Shown piece by piece: positions 1-10,727 of a stretch of DNA of 64,000 bases. This DNA is from Acidobacteriota bacterium. Lineage in GTDB: Bacteria; Acidobacteriota; Blastocatellia; Pyrinomonadales; Pyrinomonadaceae. The notes under the pieces were generated by a model, which saw only the letters and a program-made list of their open reading frames with translations, was not told the origin of the DNA and did not search any database. The stretch spans positions 42,943 through 106,942 of the forward strand of contig JAHBSG010000013.1 in assembly GCA_019639235.1 (NCBI GenBank), in the 5' to 3' direction. The translations under genes were made by a program, and so were the position numbers. Position 1 is the stretch's first letter, and every line of letters begins with the position of its first letter.

Positions 1-2862
<2,862 letters not shown>

Positions 2863-2885
2863 CTGATTTGTCGAACGAGCACCCA

Positions 2886-3257
2886 ATGACTCGCGTGCGA
2901 ATGCGAACAACACGTCTTGAAAAGTCAATTTCCGAATTGGCCGCGTTTCTCGAAACGAACGGTAACGGGTTTTGGGCGAAGCAATTACTGGAAATCAAGG
3001 ACCGCCTAAAGGATCGGTCGAATTTGAGTACGTCGAGAACAGAATTGGATTCTTTTTTCGGCGGAATGGGATCTCTGAACGACGTTGCTTTTGGAGACGA
3101 AGAACTTGACTCAGAGTTTGGTAAGTTATGTGATCGAGTTTTCAGGGAGAATCGACTCGTTGGTTCCGATTTCTTTACACGTCTAAGGTGGAGAGCTTAC
3201 GAACTTGCTCAACCCGCTAATCTACCCCCGAGAATAAGAAACGGCTTCGCCCCGTAA
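2886..3257 (+). CDS. conserved hypothetical protein, DUF6966-like
   Basis: 123-residue soluble protein starting 23 bases after the carB stop. The frame stays open upstream into carB, but ATG 2886 is preferred because the upstream part only reads carB out of frame. The sequence is helical at the N-terminus (ISELAAFLETNG), with a FFGGMGSLNDVAF motif and a charged C-terminal half. This pattern (helical start, then GGMGS-N-D) resembles a small family of immunity-like proteins of unknown role (DUF6966 from memory; not verified). No signal peptide or membrane segment. Function unknown. Confidence 0.6.
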   Translation: MTRVRMRTTRLEKSISELAAFLETNGNGFWAKQLLEIKDRLKDRSNLSTSRTELDSFFGGMGSLNDVAFGDEELDSEFGKLCDRVFRENRLVGSDFFTRLRWRAYELAQPANLPPRIRNGFAP

Positions 3258-3259
3258 CA

Positions 3260-3667
3260 TTAGAGAAGTATCGAGAACCCTTCCTGCTCGAAATGTCGGT
3301 CGTGGGTGAGAATCTCTTGGATGCCCATTTCCCGGCAGACATTCATTGAGATGCAATCGGTGAGGCTGTAGCCCTTATCGAGGCGAGTTTCGTAAAGTTC
3401 GAGGCCGTTAAGCAGTGTCGTTTCCGTATAGGCAACGACATCGAATTCCACATCTTCCAAAACGTCCCGGACGAACAGACTAACCTGTTTCCTAAGCGTT
3501 TCGCCGTATTCGCTAAGAAAATTGAGAACTTCGATCAAAACCATCTCAGTTGTAACAAATCTCGCATCTGATAACCGAGCTTTCGCCTCGATCGACTTCG
3601 ACCGCCACTGATCGTTCTTGTTGATCAAGGCGACAAAATAGAGCGTATCGACGAAGACCTTCCTCAT
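3260..3667 (-). CDS. PIN-domain ribonuclease toxin (VapC-like)
   Basis: 135 residues, the usual length for a single PIN domain, which would cleave RNA with Mg2+. The four acidic positions are visible: D7 in KVFVDTLYF, E46 in EMVLIEVLNF, D104 in SLTDCISM and D123 in LTHDRHF. The start overlaps the stop of the upstream small gene by 4 bases, the arrangement expected for translational coupling of a type II antitoxin-toxin pair. It ends 2 bases from the convergent DUF6966-like gene. Confidence 0.85.
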   Translation of the reverse strand: MRKVFVDTLYFVALINKNDQWRSKSIEAKARLSDARFVTTEMVLIEVLNFLSEYGETLRKQVSLFVRDVLEDVEFDVVAYTETTLLNGLELYETRLDKGYSLTDCISMNVCREMGIQEILTHDRHFEQEGFSILL

Positions 3668-3891
3668 TTCTTCGGAGAACCATAAAGGTAGTGGTTCAAG
3701 TTTGATGAAGCATCGGCGGGGAGTTCGGCGAACTCTTCGTCCGGCACTTTGCTGAGCCGCTCATCCAACTTCTCCCAGATAGTTTTCTTTGGTTGGTGCA
3801 AGCTCGAAACAAACTCCAGTACTTTCTCCTGCTGCTCCGGTGACAAGGATCTGACCCTTTCGACAAGTGTTTTCTCGGTCTCGGTTTGCAT
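3664..3891 (-). CDS. putative antitoxin of the PIN toxin
   Basis: 75 residues, acidic and hydrophilic, with an N-terminal helical segment (LVERVRSLSPEQQEKVLEF) like DUF2281/VapB-type antitoxins and an unstructured acidic C-terminal half that could wrap the toxin. It precedes the PIN toxin with an ATGA-type overlap. The assignment rests mainly on context. The 150 bases upstream, shared with divergent cphB, would hold the promoter. Confidence 0.7.
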   Translation of the reverse strand: MQTETEKTLVERVRSLSPEQQEKVLEFVSSLHQPKKTIWEKLDERLSKVPDEEFAELPADASSNLNHYLYGSPKK

Positions 3892-4041
3892 ATTTTACCC
3901 GCCCGGAATTTTAACATAACGGCCAAAACAAATGAATAAATTTCTTCGATGCGAAGCGGCAATCGCGGTTTCTTGACCTAGTTCTTCATTTACATTAACT
4001 TTACGTGAAGTTATTATCTCTCTATCACTTACAAACAGACA

Positions 4042-4896
4042 ATGAATGAAAACCAAGACCGTGAGATCATTGGCGGGCATCTGCTTGTGATCGGCGGGGC
4101 AGAGGATAAATATAACGAGCGGCGGATACTGAAGAAGTTCCTAGAGCTTGCGGGCGGCGAAAAGGCCGAGGTGCTGATCGTTCCGGTCGCTTCGGATTAT
4201 CCGGAGTTTGCTGCGGATGTTTACACGCAGGCGTTTCGGAACCTGGGTATCGCAAATCCGCGGGTGCTTCGTGCAACCTCGCGGCAAGAGGTCTTTCAGG
4301 CCGATCCTGAGGAGCTGCTCGGCGGAGTTACGGGCGTTTTCATGACCGGCGGCGATCAGATGCGTCTGGTCTCGCTGCTTGGCGGAACCAAAGTAGCCGA
4401 GAAGCTGCGAAAGATGGTCCGCGAAACGCCGCTTGTGCTTGCCGGGACGAGTGCCGGTGCGGCCGGGATGAGCACATCAATGATCGTCCGCGGCGAAGCG
4501 ACCTCGCATCCGCATAAGGGAGCCGTACAGCTCTCGCCGGGGCTTGGTTTTCTTAAGAACATCATAATCGACCAGCACTTTACCGAACGCGGCCGCATCA
4601 GCCGGCTGATCACTGCGGTCTCGTACAACCCGTACAACCTTGGGGTTGGCATCGACGAGAATACTGCGATCATCCTCGACGGCAAGGGCGTGCTTGAGGT
4701 CGTCGGGAAGGGGTCGGTGACTGTTGTTGACGGGTCGACGATCTCTTATAACGAGATAGCCGAGGTCGCCGAGCACGAGTCGTTCAGCGTCTGCGGCGTG
4801 CAGATGCACATCCTTCGCGACGGGCTTGTTTACGATTATCTCGAACGCCATCCGCTCCAGCCGAAGCAGGAGTTCCTTCTCCCCGACCTTGGGTAG
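4042..4896 (+). CDS. cphB: cyanophycinase
   Basis: Peptidase family S51 enzyme that cuts the storage polymer cyanophycin into beta-Asp-Arg dipeptides. 284 residues, typical length. The nucleophile elbow is GTSAGA with Ser137; the conserved DQHF stretch is at 177-180, followed by RGRISRL, and an early GGAED motif is at 18-22. There is no signal peptide, so it acts in the cytoplasm. It is followed by cyanophycin synthetase, from which it is separated by an inserted GxxExxY gene, and then by an isoaspartyl peptidase that would finish the degradation. A possible weak promoter (TTGACC at 3973) lies upstream. Confidence 0.93.
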   Translation: MNENQDREIIGGHLLVIGGAEDKYNERRILKKFLELAGGEKAEVLIVPVASDYPEFAADVYTQAFRNLGIANPRVLRATSRQEVFQADPEELLGGVTGVFMTGGDQMRLVSLLGGTKVAEKLRKMVRETPLVLAGTSAGAAGMSTSMIVRGEATSHPHKGAVQLSPGLGFLKNIIIDQHFTERGRISRLITAVSYNPYNLGVGIDENTAIILDGKGVLEVVGKGSVTVVDGSTISYNEIAEVAEHESFSVCGVQMHILRDGLVYDYLERHPLQPKQEFLLPDLG

Positions 4897-4904
4897 GGAA
4901 TTTC

Positions 4905-4932
4905 AACCGCAGAGACGCTGAGACGCGGAGTA
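4905..4932 (+). repeat. left inverted repeat of the GxxExxY block
   Basis: Contains ACCGCAGAGACGC followed by TGAGACGCGGAG. The 25-bp core differs at a single base from the unit inserted in the iaaA coding region (9175-9199, opposite strand), so the repeat is a dispersed family. Confidence 0.85.
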
Positions 4933-4941
4933 TAAGAGGCA

Positions 4942-5352
4942 GTGCAGGAAATGAGCGTGGATATTGCGTCCGTTCGATCAACAGATCAGATCACGGAAAA
5001 GATCATCGGATCGGCGATCGCCGTGCACAAGGCATTGGGCCCGGGATCGCTTGAGAGTGCCTATGAAGAGTGTCTTTGCTTTGAGCTAGCGGAGGCAGGC
5101 CTAGAGTTCAAACGTCAGGTTGCACTTCCCGTTGTCTATAAAGGCGTAAAACTCGATTGCGGATATCGAATGGATGTTGTCGTGGAGGAGTCGGTCATTA
5201 TCGAGATAAAAGCTGTCGAAAGGATCGTCCCCGTACATGAAGCACAGCTACTTTCATATCTCAAACTAGCAGGCATAAAAGTAGGGCTGTTACTCAATTT
5301 TCACGTGCCGGTCTTGAAGAGTGGTATCAAACGGATCGTAAATAACTATTGA
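4942..5352 (+). CDS. GxxExxY protein
   Basis: 136 residues from GTG 4942 (or 133 from ATG 4951; neither has a strong ribosome binding site). The name-giving motif GSLESAY is at about residues 35-41, preceded by [14 protein letters not shown]. The middle has the D...IIEIKAVE pattern, which resembles a PD-(D/E)XK nuclease-like core. The biochemical role of the family is not established. Here the gene is alone between near-perfect 28-bp inverted repeats inside a cyanophycin operon, which suggests it travels with or depends on those repeats. Confidence 0.85.
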   Translation: MQEMSVDIASVRSTDQITEKIIGSAIAVHKALGPGSLESAYEECLCFELAEAGLEFKRQVALPVVYKGVKLDCGYRMDVVVEESVIIEIKAVERIVPVHEAQLLSYLKLAGIKVGLLLNFHVPVLKSGIKRIVNNY

Positions 5353-5353
5353 A

Positions 5354-5381
5354 TACTCTGCGTCTCTGCGTCTCTGCGGTT
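5354..5381 (-). repeat. right inverted repeat of the GxxExxY block
   Basis: Reverse complement of 4905-4932 at 26 of 28 positions. It directly precedes the cphA start codon (ATG 5389) and leaves no visible Shine-Dalgarno sequence there, so the insertion seems to have replaced the original 5' region of cphA. Confidence 0.85.
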
Positions 5382-5388
5382 AATCTGT

Positions 5389-8034
5389 ATGGAAATTCTT
5401 GAGATAAGAACACTTCGGGGGCCGAATTATTGGAGCGGCTATTGGAAAAAGCTGATCATAATGCGGCTCGACATCGGCGGGTACGAGGATCTGCCCTCGG
5501 ACAAGCTAGATGGCTTTTACGGCCGGATGAACGAAGTGATGCCGTCGCTCCTGACGCACGGCTGCAGCTATGGCGAAGAGGGCGGATTTCTGCGTCGGGT
5601 GCAGGAAGGGACCTGGGCCGGGCACATCATCGAGCACTTTGCCCTTGAGCTCCAAACGCTCGCCGGAATGGACACCGGCTACGGGCGTACCCGCGAGACG
5701 GGCGAACGCGGCATTTACAACGTCGTTTTCAGCTATCACGAAGAAGAGGTCGGCCGCTATGCGGCACGTGCCTCGGTTCGGCTCTTTTTGGGATTGGCCG
5801 AGGGCAAGCCGACGGACGAGATCAAGGCCGAGGTTGCCGATGACATTCAGCGGATGCGTGAGATCCGCGAGGAGGTCCGCTTTGGGCCATCGACCGGTTC
5901 GCTGGTCGAGGAGGCCGAGAGCCGCGGCATTCCGTACATCAGGCTCAATGACCAGTCGCTCGTTCAACTCGGCTACGGCGTTCACCAAAAGCGAATTCAG
6001 GCGACGACCACAGCAAACACGAACATGATCGCCGTCGATATCGCGGGAAACAAGCATGCGACCAAGACGCTGCTCGGCGATATGGGCGTTCCGGTACCAA
6101 AGGGTTATCGGATCCGTCACGAAGAAGACCTTGAGGAAACGCTCGAACGCGTCGGCTTTCCGGTCGTCATCAAACCGCTGGACGGCAACCACGGCAAAGG
6201 TGCTACGGTCGGTGTGAAGTCGATCGAGGAAGCACGCGTTGCCTGGGAGAAGGCCAAGGAGTATTCGCGTTGGGTGATCGTCGAGAAGCAGCTCGTCGGA
6301 GCTGATTTCCGTGCCTTGGTGGTGAATAACCGACTTATCGCCGTAGCAAAACGAGTGCCTGCACACGTCGTTGGCGACGGTAAGCAGACGATCCAAGAGC
6401 TGATCGACGAGACGAACTCCGATCCTCGCCGTGGCTACGGACATGAGAACGTCCTGACCGAAATAGACATCGACAGCCAGACGATGCGGTGCATCAAGAA
6501 TGCCGGTTACGAGCTCGAAAGCGTTCTGCCGAAAGGCGAGGTGCTTTATCTAAAGACCACCGCTAATATCTCGACCGGAGGTACGGCGATCGACGTCACG
6601 GACGAAGTGCATCCGGAGAACGTCTTTCTATTCGAACGCATTGCTAGGATCATCGGGCTTGACGTTGCCGGCGTTGACATCATTGCAGAGAACGTCAGCG
6701 AACCGCTACACGCAAGCGGCGGAGGCATCATCGAGGTCAATGCCGCTCCGGGCTTCCGCATGCACCTTGCTCCGAGCGAGGGCATTGGCCGGAACGTCGC
6801 CGAGCACGTCATCGATATGCTCTTTCCGCCGGGTTCCCAGAGCCGCATCCCGATCTTTTCCATCACCGGAACGAACGGAAAGACGACCACCACACGCCTG
6901 ATCGCACATATCCTGAAAGGCACCGGGCGAACGGTCGGCTTTACGACGACAGACGGCACCTACATCCAGAATCAGCAGATCGTCCGCGGGGACAACACCG
7001 GGCCGGTGTCGGCACAGCTTGTCCTAAAAGACCCGACCGTTGACGTCGCCGTGCTTGAAACGGCACGAGGCGGGATCATCCGCTCGGGGCTTGGCTTTGA
7101 CCATTGCGACATCGGAGTAGTGCTCAACGTTGCCGCCGACCACCTCGGGATGAAGGACGTAAATACGCTCGAGGACCTTGCCCGGGTGAAGTCGGTGGTG
7201 CCGCGTGCGGTCAGCAAGTCGGGCTTTGCCGTGCTCAATGCCGAAGACCCGCTGGTCTATAAAATGAAGGAGCTGGTAGATGGAAAGGTCGTCTGTTTTT
7301 CAATGGACGAGAACAACCCGACCATCAAGCGGCGAGCGGAGCGTGGACGCGTTTCGTGCGTTTATGAGAACGGCTACGTGACCATCCTCAAAGGCAAATG
7401 GAAGGTACGGGTCGAAAAGGCAACCAACATCCCGCTTACATACGGCGGACGTGCCGAGTTCATGGTGCAGAACGTGCTGGCGGCGACCTTGGCGTGCTTT
7501 GTCCACGGCGTTTCGATCGAGGACATCCGCGTTGGGCTGACGACGTTCAATGCCGGTACGGCTCAGACGCCCGGAAGGCTCAACTTCACCGAGGTCGGCC
7601 ACGTCACCGTCCTGATGGACTACGCACACAACCCTGCGGGCTTCCAGGGCCTGACGAAGTTCATCTCACGGCTCCCGAACAAGTACCAGACGGTCGTGAT
7701 GAACGTTCCGGGCGACCGCCGTGACGAGGACATCCGCGAGATGGGCGAGATCGCGGGAAATAACTTTGACCGCATCGTCATTCGTGCCGGAAATTACCTT
7801 CGCGGACGAGAGGCTGTGGACATCGCGGCACTCATTCAGGAAGGGATTGCCCGGAGCGACGGCGAACCGCAGGTCCGTGTCATTCCAGATAGCCGCGATG
7901 CCATCCACCACGCCATTAAGAACGGCCGCAAGGGCGAACTGGTCGTCACGCTGGCCGATGTAGTGCCGGACGACATCGGATATGTTCAGGAGATAAGGGA
8001 CAAGATGCTCGAAGAGCAAGAGGCTTCGAGCTGA
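5389..8034 (+). CDS. cphA: cyanophycin synthetase
   Basis: Polymerizes Asp and Arg into multi-L-arginyl-poly-L-aspartate, an insoluble nitrogen and carbon store. 881 residues, normal for CphA1. The N-terminus carries the family opening ILEIRTLRGPNYWS, which fixes the ATG at 5389. The ATP-grasp domain lies at about 220-480 (DGNHGKGATVGV, ending IIEVNAAPGFRMH). The Mur-ligase-like domain follows, with P-loop GTNGKTTTTRL from residue 494 and the MDYAHNPAGF motif near 745. It forms a synthesis/degradation set with cphB upstream and iaaA downstream. No inserted repeat was seen inside it. Confidence 0.97.
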   Translation: MEILEIRTLRGPNYWSGYWKKLIIMRLDIGGYEDLPSDKLDGFYGRMNEVMPSLLTHGCSYGEEGGFLRRVQEGTWAGHIIEHFALELQTLAGMDTGYGRTRETGERGIYNVVFSYHEEEVGRYAARASVRLFLGLAEGKPTDEIKAEVADDIQRMREIREEVRFGPSTGSLVEEAESRGIPYIRLNDQSLVQLGYGVHQKRIQATTTANTNMIAVDIAGNKHATKTLLGDMGVPVPKGYRIRHEEDLEETLERVGFPVVIKPLDGNHGKGATVGVKSIEEARVAWEKAKEYSRWVIVEKQLVGADFRALVVNNRLIAVAKRVPAHVVGDGKQTIQELIDETNSDPRRGYGHENVLTEIDIDSQTMRCIKNAGYELESVLPKGEVLYLKTTANISTGGTAIDVTDEVHPENVFLFERIARIIGLDVAGVDIIAENVSEPLHASGGGIIEVNAAPGFRMHLAPSEGIGRNVAEHVIDMLFPPGSQSRIPIFSITGTNGKTTTTRLIAHILKGTGRTVGFTTTDGTYIQNQQIVRGDNTGPVSAQLVLKDPTVDVAVLETARGGIIRSGLGFDHCDIGVVLNVAADHLGMKDVNTLEDLARVKSVVPRAVSKSGFAVLNAEDPLVYKMKELVDGKVVCFSMDENNPTIKRRAERGRVSCVYENGYVTILKGKWKVRVEKATNIPLTYGGRAEFMVQNVLAATLACFVHGVSIEDIRVGLTTFNAGTAQTPGRLNFTEVGHVTVLMDYAHNPAGFQGLTKFISRLPNKYQTVVMNVPGDRRDEDIREMGEIAGNNFDRIVIRAGNYLRGREAVDIAALIQEGIARSDGEPQVRVIPDSRDAIHHAIKNGRKGELVVTLADVVPDDIGYVQEIRDKMLEEQEASS

Positions 8035-8058
8035 GAGTTGCAGAGTTGCGGAGTAACC

Positions 8059-8691
8059 GTCCCTGAAAGGGACAAGTTCAATAGCGTAGGGTAAAACCCT
8101 ACGTCAAGAGTCAATTTCACTATCGTCCCTGAAAGGGACACACCGTTATGGCCCAGACCCACGTTCGGCTTTATATTCATGTCGTATTCTCGACCAAAGG
8201 GCGGTTCGCATTTATCACGCCTGAGATCGAGTCCGAACTCTTCGCATACATCGGCGGGATCCTTAACAAGCTCGGGTGTAAACTGCTTGCGGCGAACGGC
8301 ACGTCGAACCATATCCACCTACTCATTTCCCTCAATAAACATGCCAACCTGCCGGGCCTCATCGGTACCGTCAAACGCGAGTCGTCCAAATGGCTCAAGG
8401 GCAAAAGCAATATGCTCGGAAAGTTCGGTTGGCAGGACGGTTACGCGGCGTTTTCCGTCGGACATTCGCAATTGCCGGCTGTAACGAGGTACATCAAAGA
8501 TCAGAAAATTCACCACGCCGAACGCCTGTTCGAGGATGAGATGCGGACGTTCTATAAGCAGTGTGAGATCGAGTTTGACGAACAATTCGTCTGGGGGTAA
8601 CCGGTGCGTCCCTTTCAGGGACGGAAATCGTCGGCTATACGGCTAACGTCGGGATTCTCCCGACGCTATTAAATGTATCCCCTTCGGGGAT
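8059..8691. mobile_element. REP-associated transposase module with flanking palindromes
   Basis: The palindrome GTCCCTGAAAGGGAC occurs twice upstream (8059-8073, 8125-8139) and once, inverted, downstream (8608-8622) of a Y1-type transposase gene. On each side there is also a 7-bp-stem, 5-base-loop hairpin of shared shape (CGTAGGG...CCCTACG at 8085-8103; CGTCGGG...CCCGACG at 8647-8665), plus ATCCCCTTCGGGGAT at 8677-8691. This layout is that of a RAYT with its REP sequences. Confidence 0.75.
8148..8600 (+). CDS. IS200/IS605-like Y1 transposase (RAYT, TnpA_REP type)
   Basis: 150 residues. The HUH motif is TSNHIHLLISL (His-hydrophobic-His) near residue 60, and the candidate nucleophile tyrosine lies in VTRYIKDQ near residue 117. 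The N-terminus HVRLYIHVVFSTKGR is characteristic of the family. Such proteins cut and join single-stranded DNA at hairpins; RAYTs are usually single-copy and linked to REP palindromes. Its neighbours are the palindromes described in the surrounding module. It has no tnpB partner. It lies between cphA and iaaA, a second invasion of the cyanophycin island. Confidence 0.9.
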   Translation: MAQTHVRLYIHVVFSTKGRFAFITPEIESELFAYIGGILNKLGCKLLAANGTSNHIHLLISLNKHANLPGLIGTVKRESSKWLKGKSNMLGKFGWQDGYAAFSVGHSQLPAVTRYIKDQKIHHAERLFEDEMRTFYKQCEIEFDEQFVWG

Positions 8692-8697
8692 CTGAAC

Positions 8698-9702
8698 TCA
8701 TTTGTAAATCTCTACCACCATCAAATTGTCGTCGCCTGTTATATGGCCGCGGTACATGCCTTCGGAGTTGAAGGGAAGGGTGACGTTGCCGTGGGTATCG
8801 ACGGCAATGAGGCCGCCTTCGCCGCCTATTTCGGAGAGGCGTTCGATGGTTTCGCGGGCGGCGTCTTCGAGCGAAAGCCCTTTATACCGCATCCGTGCCG
8901 AAACGTCGTAAGCAGAAACGCCGAGCATAAAATACTCGCCATGGCCGGTGCATGAAACGGCACAGAGGTCGTCGGCATAGGTCCCCGCACCGATCAGCGG
9001 AGTGTCTCCGATACGGCCGAACTTCTTGTTCGTCATTCCTCCGGTCGAGGTCGCAGCGGCAAGCGAGCCATTCTTATCGCATGCAACGGCTCCGACGGTG
9101 CCTTTCGAATGCGGAATTCGGAATGCGGAATTCGGAATGTCTGTCGAACCGGAAGCCGCCGTTGCCTCACCTGCTCCGCGTCTCGGCGTCTCTGCGGTGA
9201 AATGATCAAGCTGGACGCGGCCTTTGGCGATGGCGTCCTGCAGTTGGAGCCAGCGATGCTCGGTGAAGAAATACTCGTCGGGTGCCATCTCGGCATGCAC
9301 CTCGGCGGCAAATTGGTTCGCTCCCTCGCCGGCAAGCAGGACGTGGCCGGTCCGCTCCATCACCTCGCGGGCGAGCCTGATCGGGTTCCTGACGTTGCGG
9401 ACAAAGGCGACCGCCCCTGCCTTCAGAGTGCGGCCGTCCATTAGTGCGGCGTCCATTTCATTCTTGCCTTCGGAGGTAAAAACGGAGCCGCGTCCGGCAT
9501 TGAAGAGCGGAAAATCCTCAAGCGAGATGACCGCCGCCTCGACCGCTTCGAGCGACGGCCCGCCTTTCTCAAGCACCGCCCAGCCAGCCTTCAACGCCGC
9601 TTCGAGTTCGCTGCGATATTCCCGCTCAAGCTCCTCGGTCATCTGCGACCGCAGGATCGTCCCCGCTCCGCCGTGTATTGCCAACGCGATCTTTCCCATC
9701 AT
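8698..9702 (-). CDS. iaaA: isoaspartyl peptidase / L-asparaginase (Ntn-hydrolase)
   Basis: Hydrolyses beta-aspartyl dipeptides; beside cphA/cphB it would split the beta-Asp-Arg released from cyanophycin. The proenzyme cleaves itself before a threonine, seen here in KGTVGAVACD, followed by ATSTGGMTNKKFGRIGD and GAGTYAD. ATG 9702 places the conserved KIALAIHGGAGT at the N-terminus; GTG 9717 with AAAGAGG upstream is a possible alternative. The alpha-beta linker carries an in-frame insertion of about 35 residues made of dispersed repeats (read as TAETPRRGA... and IPNSAFRIPHS), just before the catalytic Thr. That part is a flexible, processed linker, so activity is probably retained. No signal peptide. 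Confidence 0.93.
   Translation of the reverse strand: MMGKIALAIHGGAGTILRSQMTEELEREYRSELEAALKAGWAVLEKGGPSLEAVEAAVISLEDFPLFNAGRGSVFTSEGKNEMDAALMDGRTLKAGAVAFVRNVRNPIRLAREVMERTGHVLLAGEGANQFAAEVHAEMAPDEYFFTEHRWLQLQDAIAKGRVQLDHFTAETPRRGAGEATAASGSTDIPNSAFRIPHSKGTVGAVACDKNGSLAAATSTGGMTNKKFGRIGDTPLIGAGTYADDLCAVSCTGHGEYFMLGVSAYDVSARMRYKGLSLEDAARETIERLSEIGGEGGLIAVDTHGNVTLPFNSEGMYRGHITGDDNLMVVEIYK
9107..9199 (-). repeat. two repeat units inserted in the iaaA alpha-beta linker
   Basis: GAATGCGGAATTCG occurs as an exact tandem pair (9107-9120, 9121-9134) followed by a partial third unit. Bases 9175-9199 are the same repeat as the left arm of the GxxExxY block (24 of 25 positions, opposite strand). Both are in frame and stop-free in iaaA. 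Confidence 0.85.
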
Positions 9703-9755
9703 TAAAGAATCTACCACGGCCAACCGCCTCTTTCTAAAACCACCGAGGTAGTGCC

Positions 9756-9819
9756 GCTCCTGCGGAGCTTGGGATCGCTTTGGGAATCGTAGCTATAAAC
9801 ATCATGCTCCTAACGGAGC
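9756..9819. repeat. GCTCC hairpins (REP-like) between iaaA and the DUF3368 gene
   Basis: Two short palindromes, GCTCCTGCGGAGC at 9756-9768 and GCTCCTAACGGAGC at 9806-9819, lie in the gap upstream of iaaA. They have the same stem with different loops and look like copies of a REP family different from the transposase-flanking one. Confidence 0.55.
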
Positions 9820-9854
9820 TAAAGCCCGAGGCTGAGTCTCTAGCCGAGTATCGA

Positions 9855-10301
9855 TCAATTAAGCGTTTCCTGCATCTTCTCTTTTAGGTTTTGGGAGATG
9901 CGGAACCCGACGCTCTCCAGCCGTTCGACGACCGAACCCGGATCAGCAATGAGCTGCATTTCAAACGCTTGCATAATAATCCCGAAGGTGCCGGTGATCT
10001 TTATCCCCAGATCTTTGGCTATCCTACGTCCCTTCTTTTCGTCGATTATCAGCAAACAATCCGACATCTCTAATGCCAAGGCGATCGAGGTCGCTTCGCC
10101 CAGCTCGAGGTCGGCGGTTAGTCTTTCGATCAAGGTTCGATCGGGACTTTCTCTCAGTAATGCCCAATCTGGCAAGGCCACACCAACCTCGGCAGCTACT
10201 TCGGGCGTTACGTAAATTTCTTTATAGAGCTTTGGAAGGATGTCAGCTTCGTCGATGTTTTCAAGCGTGATAAGACAGCTTGCGTCCGCGATCACTATCA
10301 T
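9855..10301 (-). CDS. PIN-domain toxin, DUF3368 family
   Basis: 148 residues. The opening VIADASCLITLENI carries the first PIN aspartate (D6); further acidic residues are in ELGEATSIALA and LIIDEKKGRRIAKD, the last being the DUF3368 signature. A ribonuclease role is expected from the family. The start overlaps the upstream UPF0175 gene by 4 bases, as in other UPF0175-DUF3368 toxin/antitoxin pairs. Confidence 0.88.
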   Translation of the reverse strand: MIVIADASCLITLENIDEADILPKLYKEIYVTPEVAAEVGVALPDWALLRESPDRTLIERLTADLELGEATSIALALEMSDCLLIIDEKKGRRIAKDLGIKITGTFGIIMQAFEMQLIADPGSVVERLESVGFRISQNLKEKMQETLN

Positions 10302-10534
10302 TGGTTCAATCGCTCGAGGTCTTCTTCCAGTTCATCGGCGTCATACTGAAAAACAGAAACACCGTATTGACCAACGGACTCAAGAAACTCCCGCCGCGTC
10401 TTACCGGCCATCTTGGCGGCTTGCCCGGATGAAAGCTCGCCCATGTCAAAAAGCTTCGCGGCGAGTATCATCTTCAGTTCCGCTTCGCTTACTTTGACGC
10501 CTTCGGGAAGTTCAAGTTCGACCGTAGCATTCAT
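10298..10534 (-). CDS. UPF0175 family antitoxin
   Basis: 78 residues. The core AAKLFDMGELSSGQAAKMAGKT is a predicted helix-turn-helix typical of UPF0175, with a short C-terminal acidic tail (DADELEEDLERLN) that could contact the toxin. It is coupled to the DUF3368 gene by an ATGA-type overlap. Probably DNA-binding and autoregulatory, from family knowledge. Confidence 0.87.
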   Translation of the reverse strand: MNATVELELPEGVKVSEAELKMILAAKLFDMGELSSGQAAKMAGKTRREFLESVGQYGVSVFQYDADELEEDLERLNQ

Positions 10535-10697
10535 ATGCTAATTCTGTTGCCGATCCGCACAGATGTCAACATTTATCTGCGAGACCGGCCGGGCTATTCG
10601 CAACTATCGCCGTCGAATGGACCAAAGTGTCCGATCCGCTCTAGACCAACAGTAAAGTGGGCTAGAAGCTGTTTAGATGCTTCGGCTTCTAACACTC

Positions 10698-10718
10698 CCT
10701 AACCCATTTATTGTTAGG
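10698..10718. repeat. hairpin downstream of copA
   Basis: CCTAAC and GTTAGG form a 6-bp stem around a CCATTTATT loop, 10 bases beyond the copA stop. A hairpin with the same stem motif and a CATTTA-containing loop lies upstream of copA at 13329-13357. It has no U-tract, so it is not a clear terminator. Confidence 0.5.
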
Positions 10719-10727
10719 TAGAGCCGG

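Larger units (their letters stand above)
4905..5381. mobile_element. putative small element: GxxExxY gene between inverted repeats
   Basis: A 477-bp block lies between cphB and cphA. Its termini are a 28-bp inverted repeat matching at 26 of 28 positions (4905-4932 and 5354-5381). It carries one gene, coding for a GxxExxY protein. It starts 8 bases after the cphB stop and ends 7 bases before the cphA ATG, so it appears inserted into a cphB-cphA operon. Mobility is an inference; no transposase is present in it. Confidence 0.65.
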
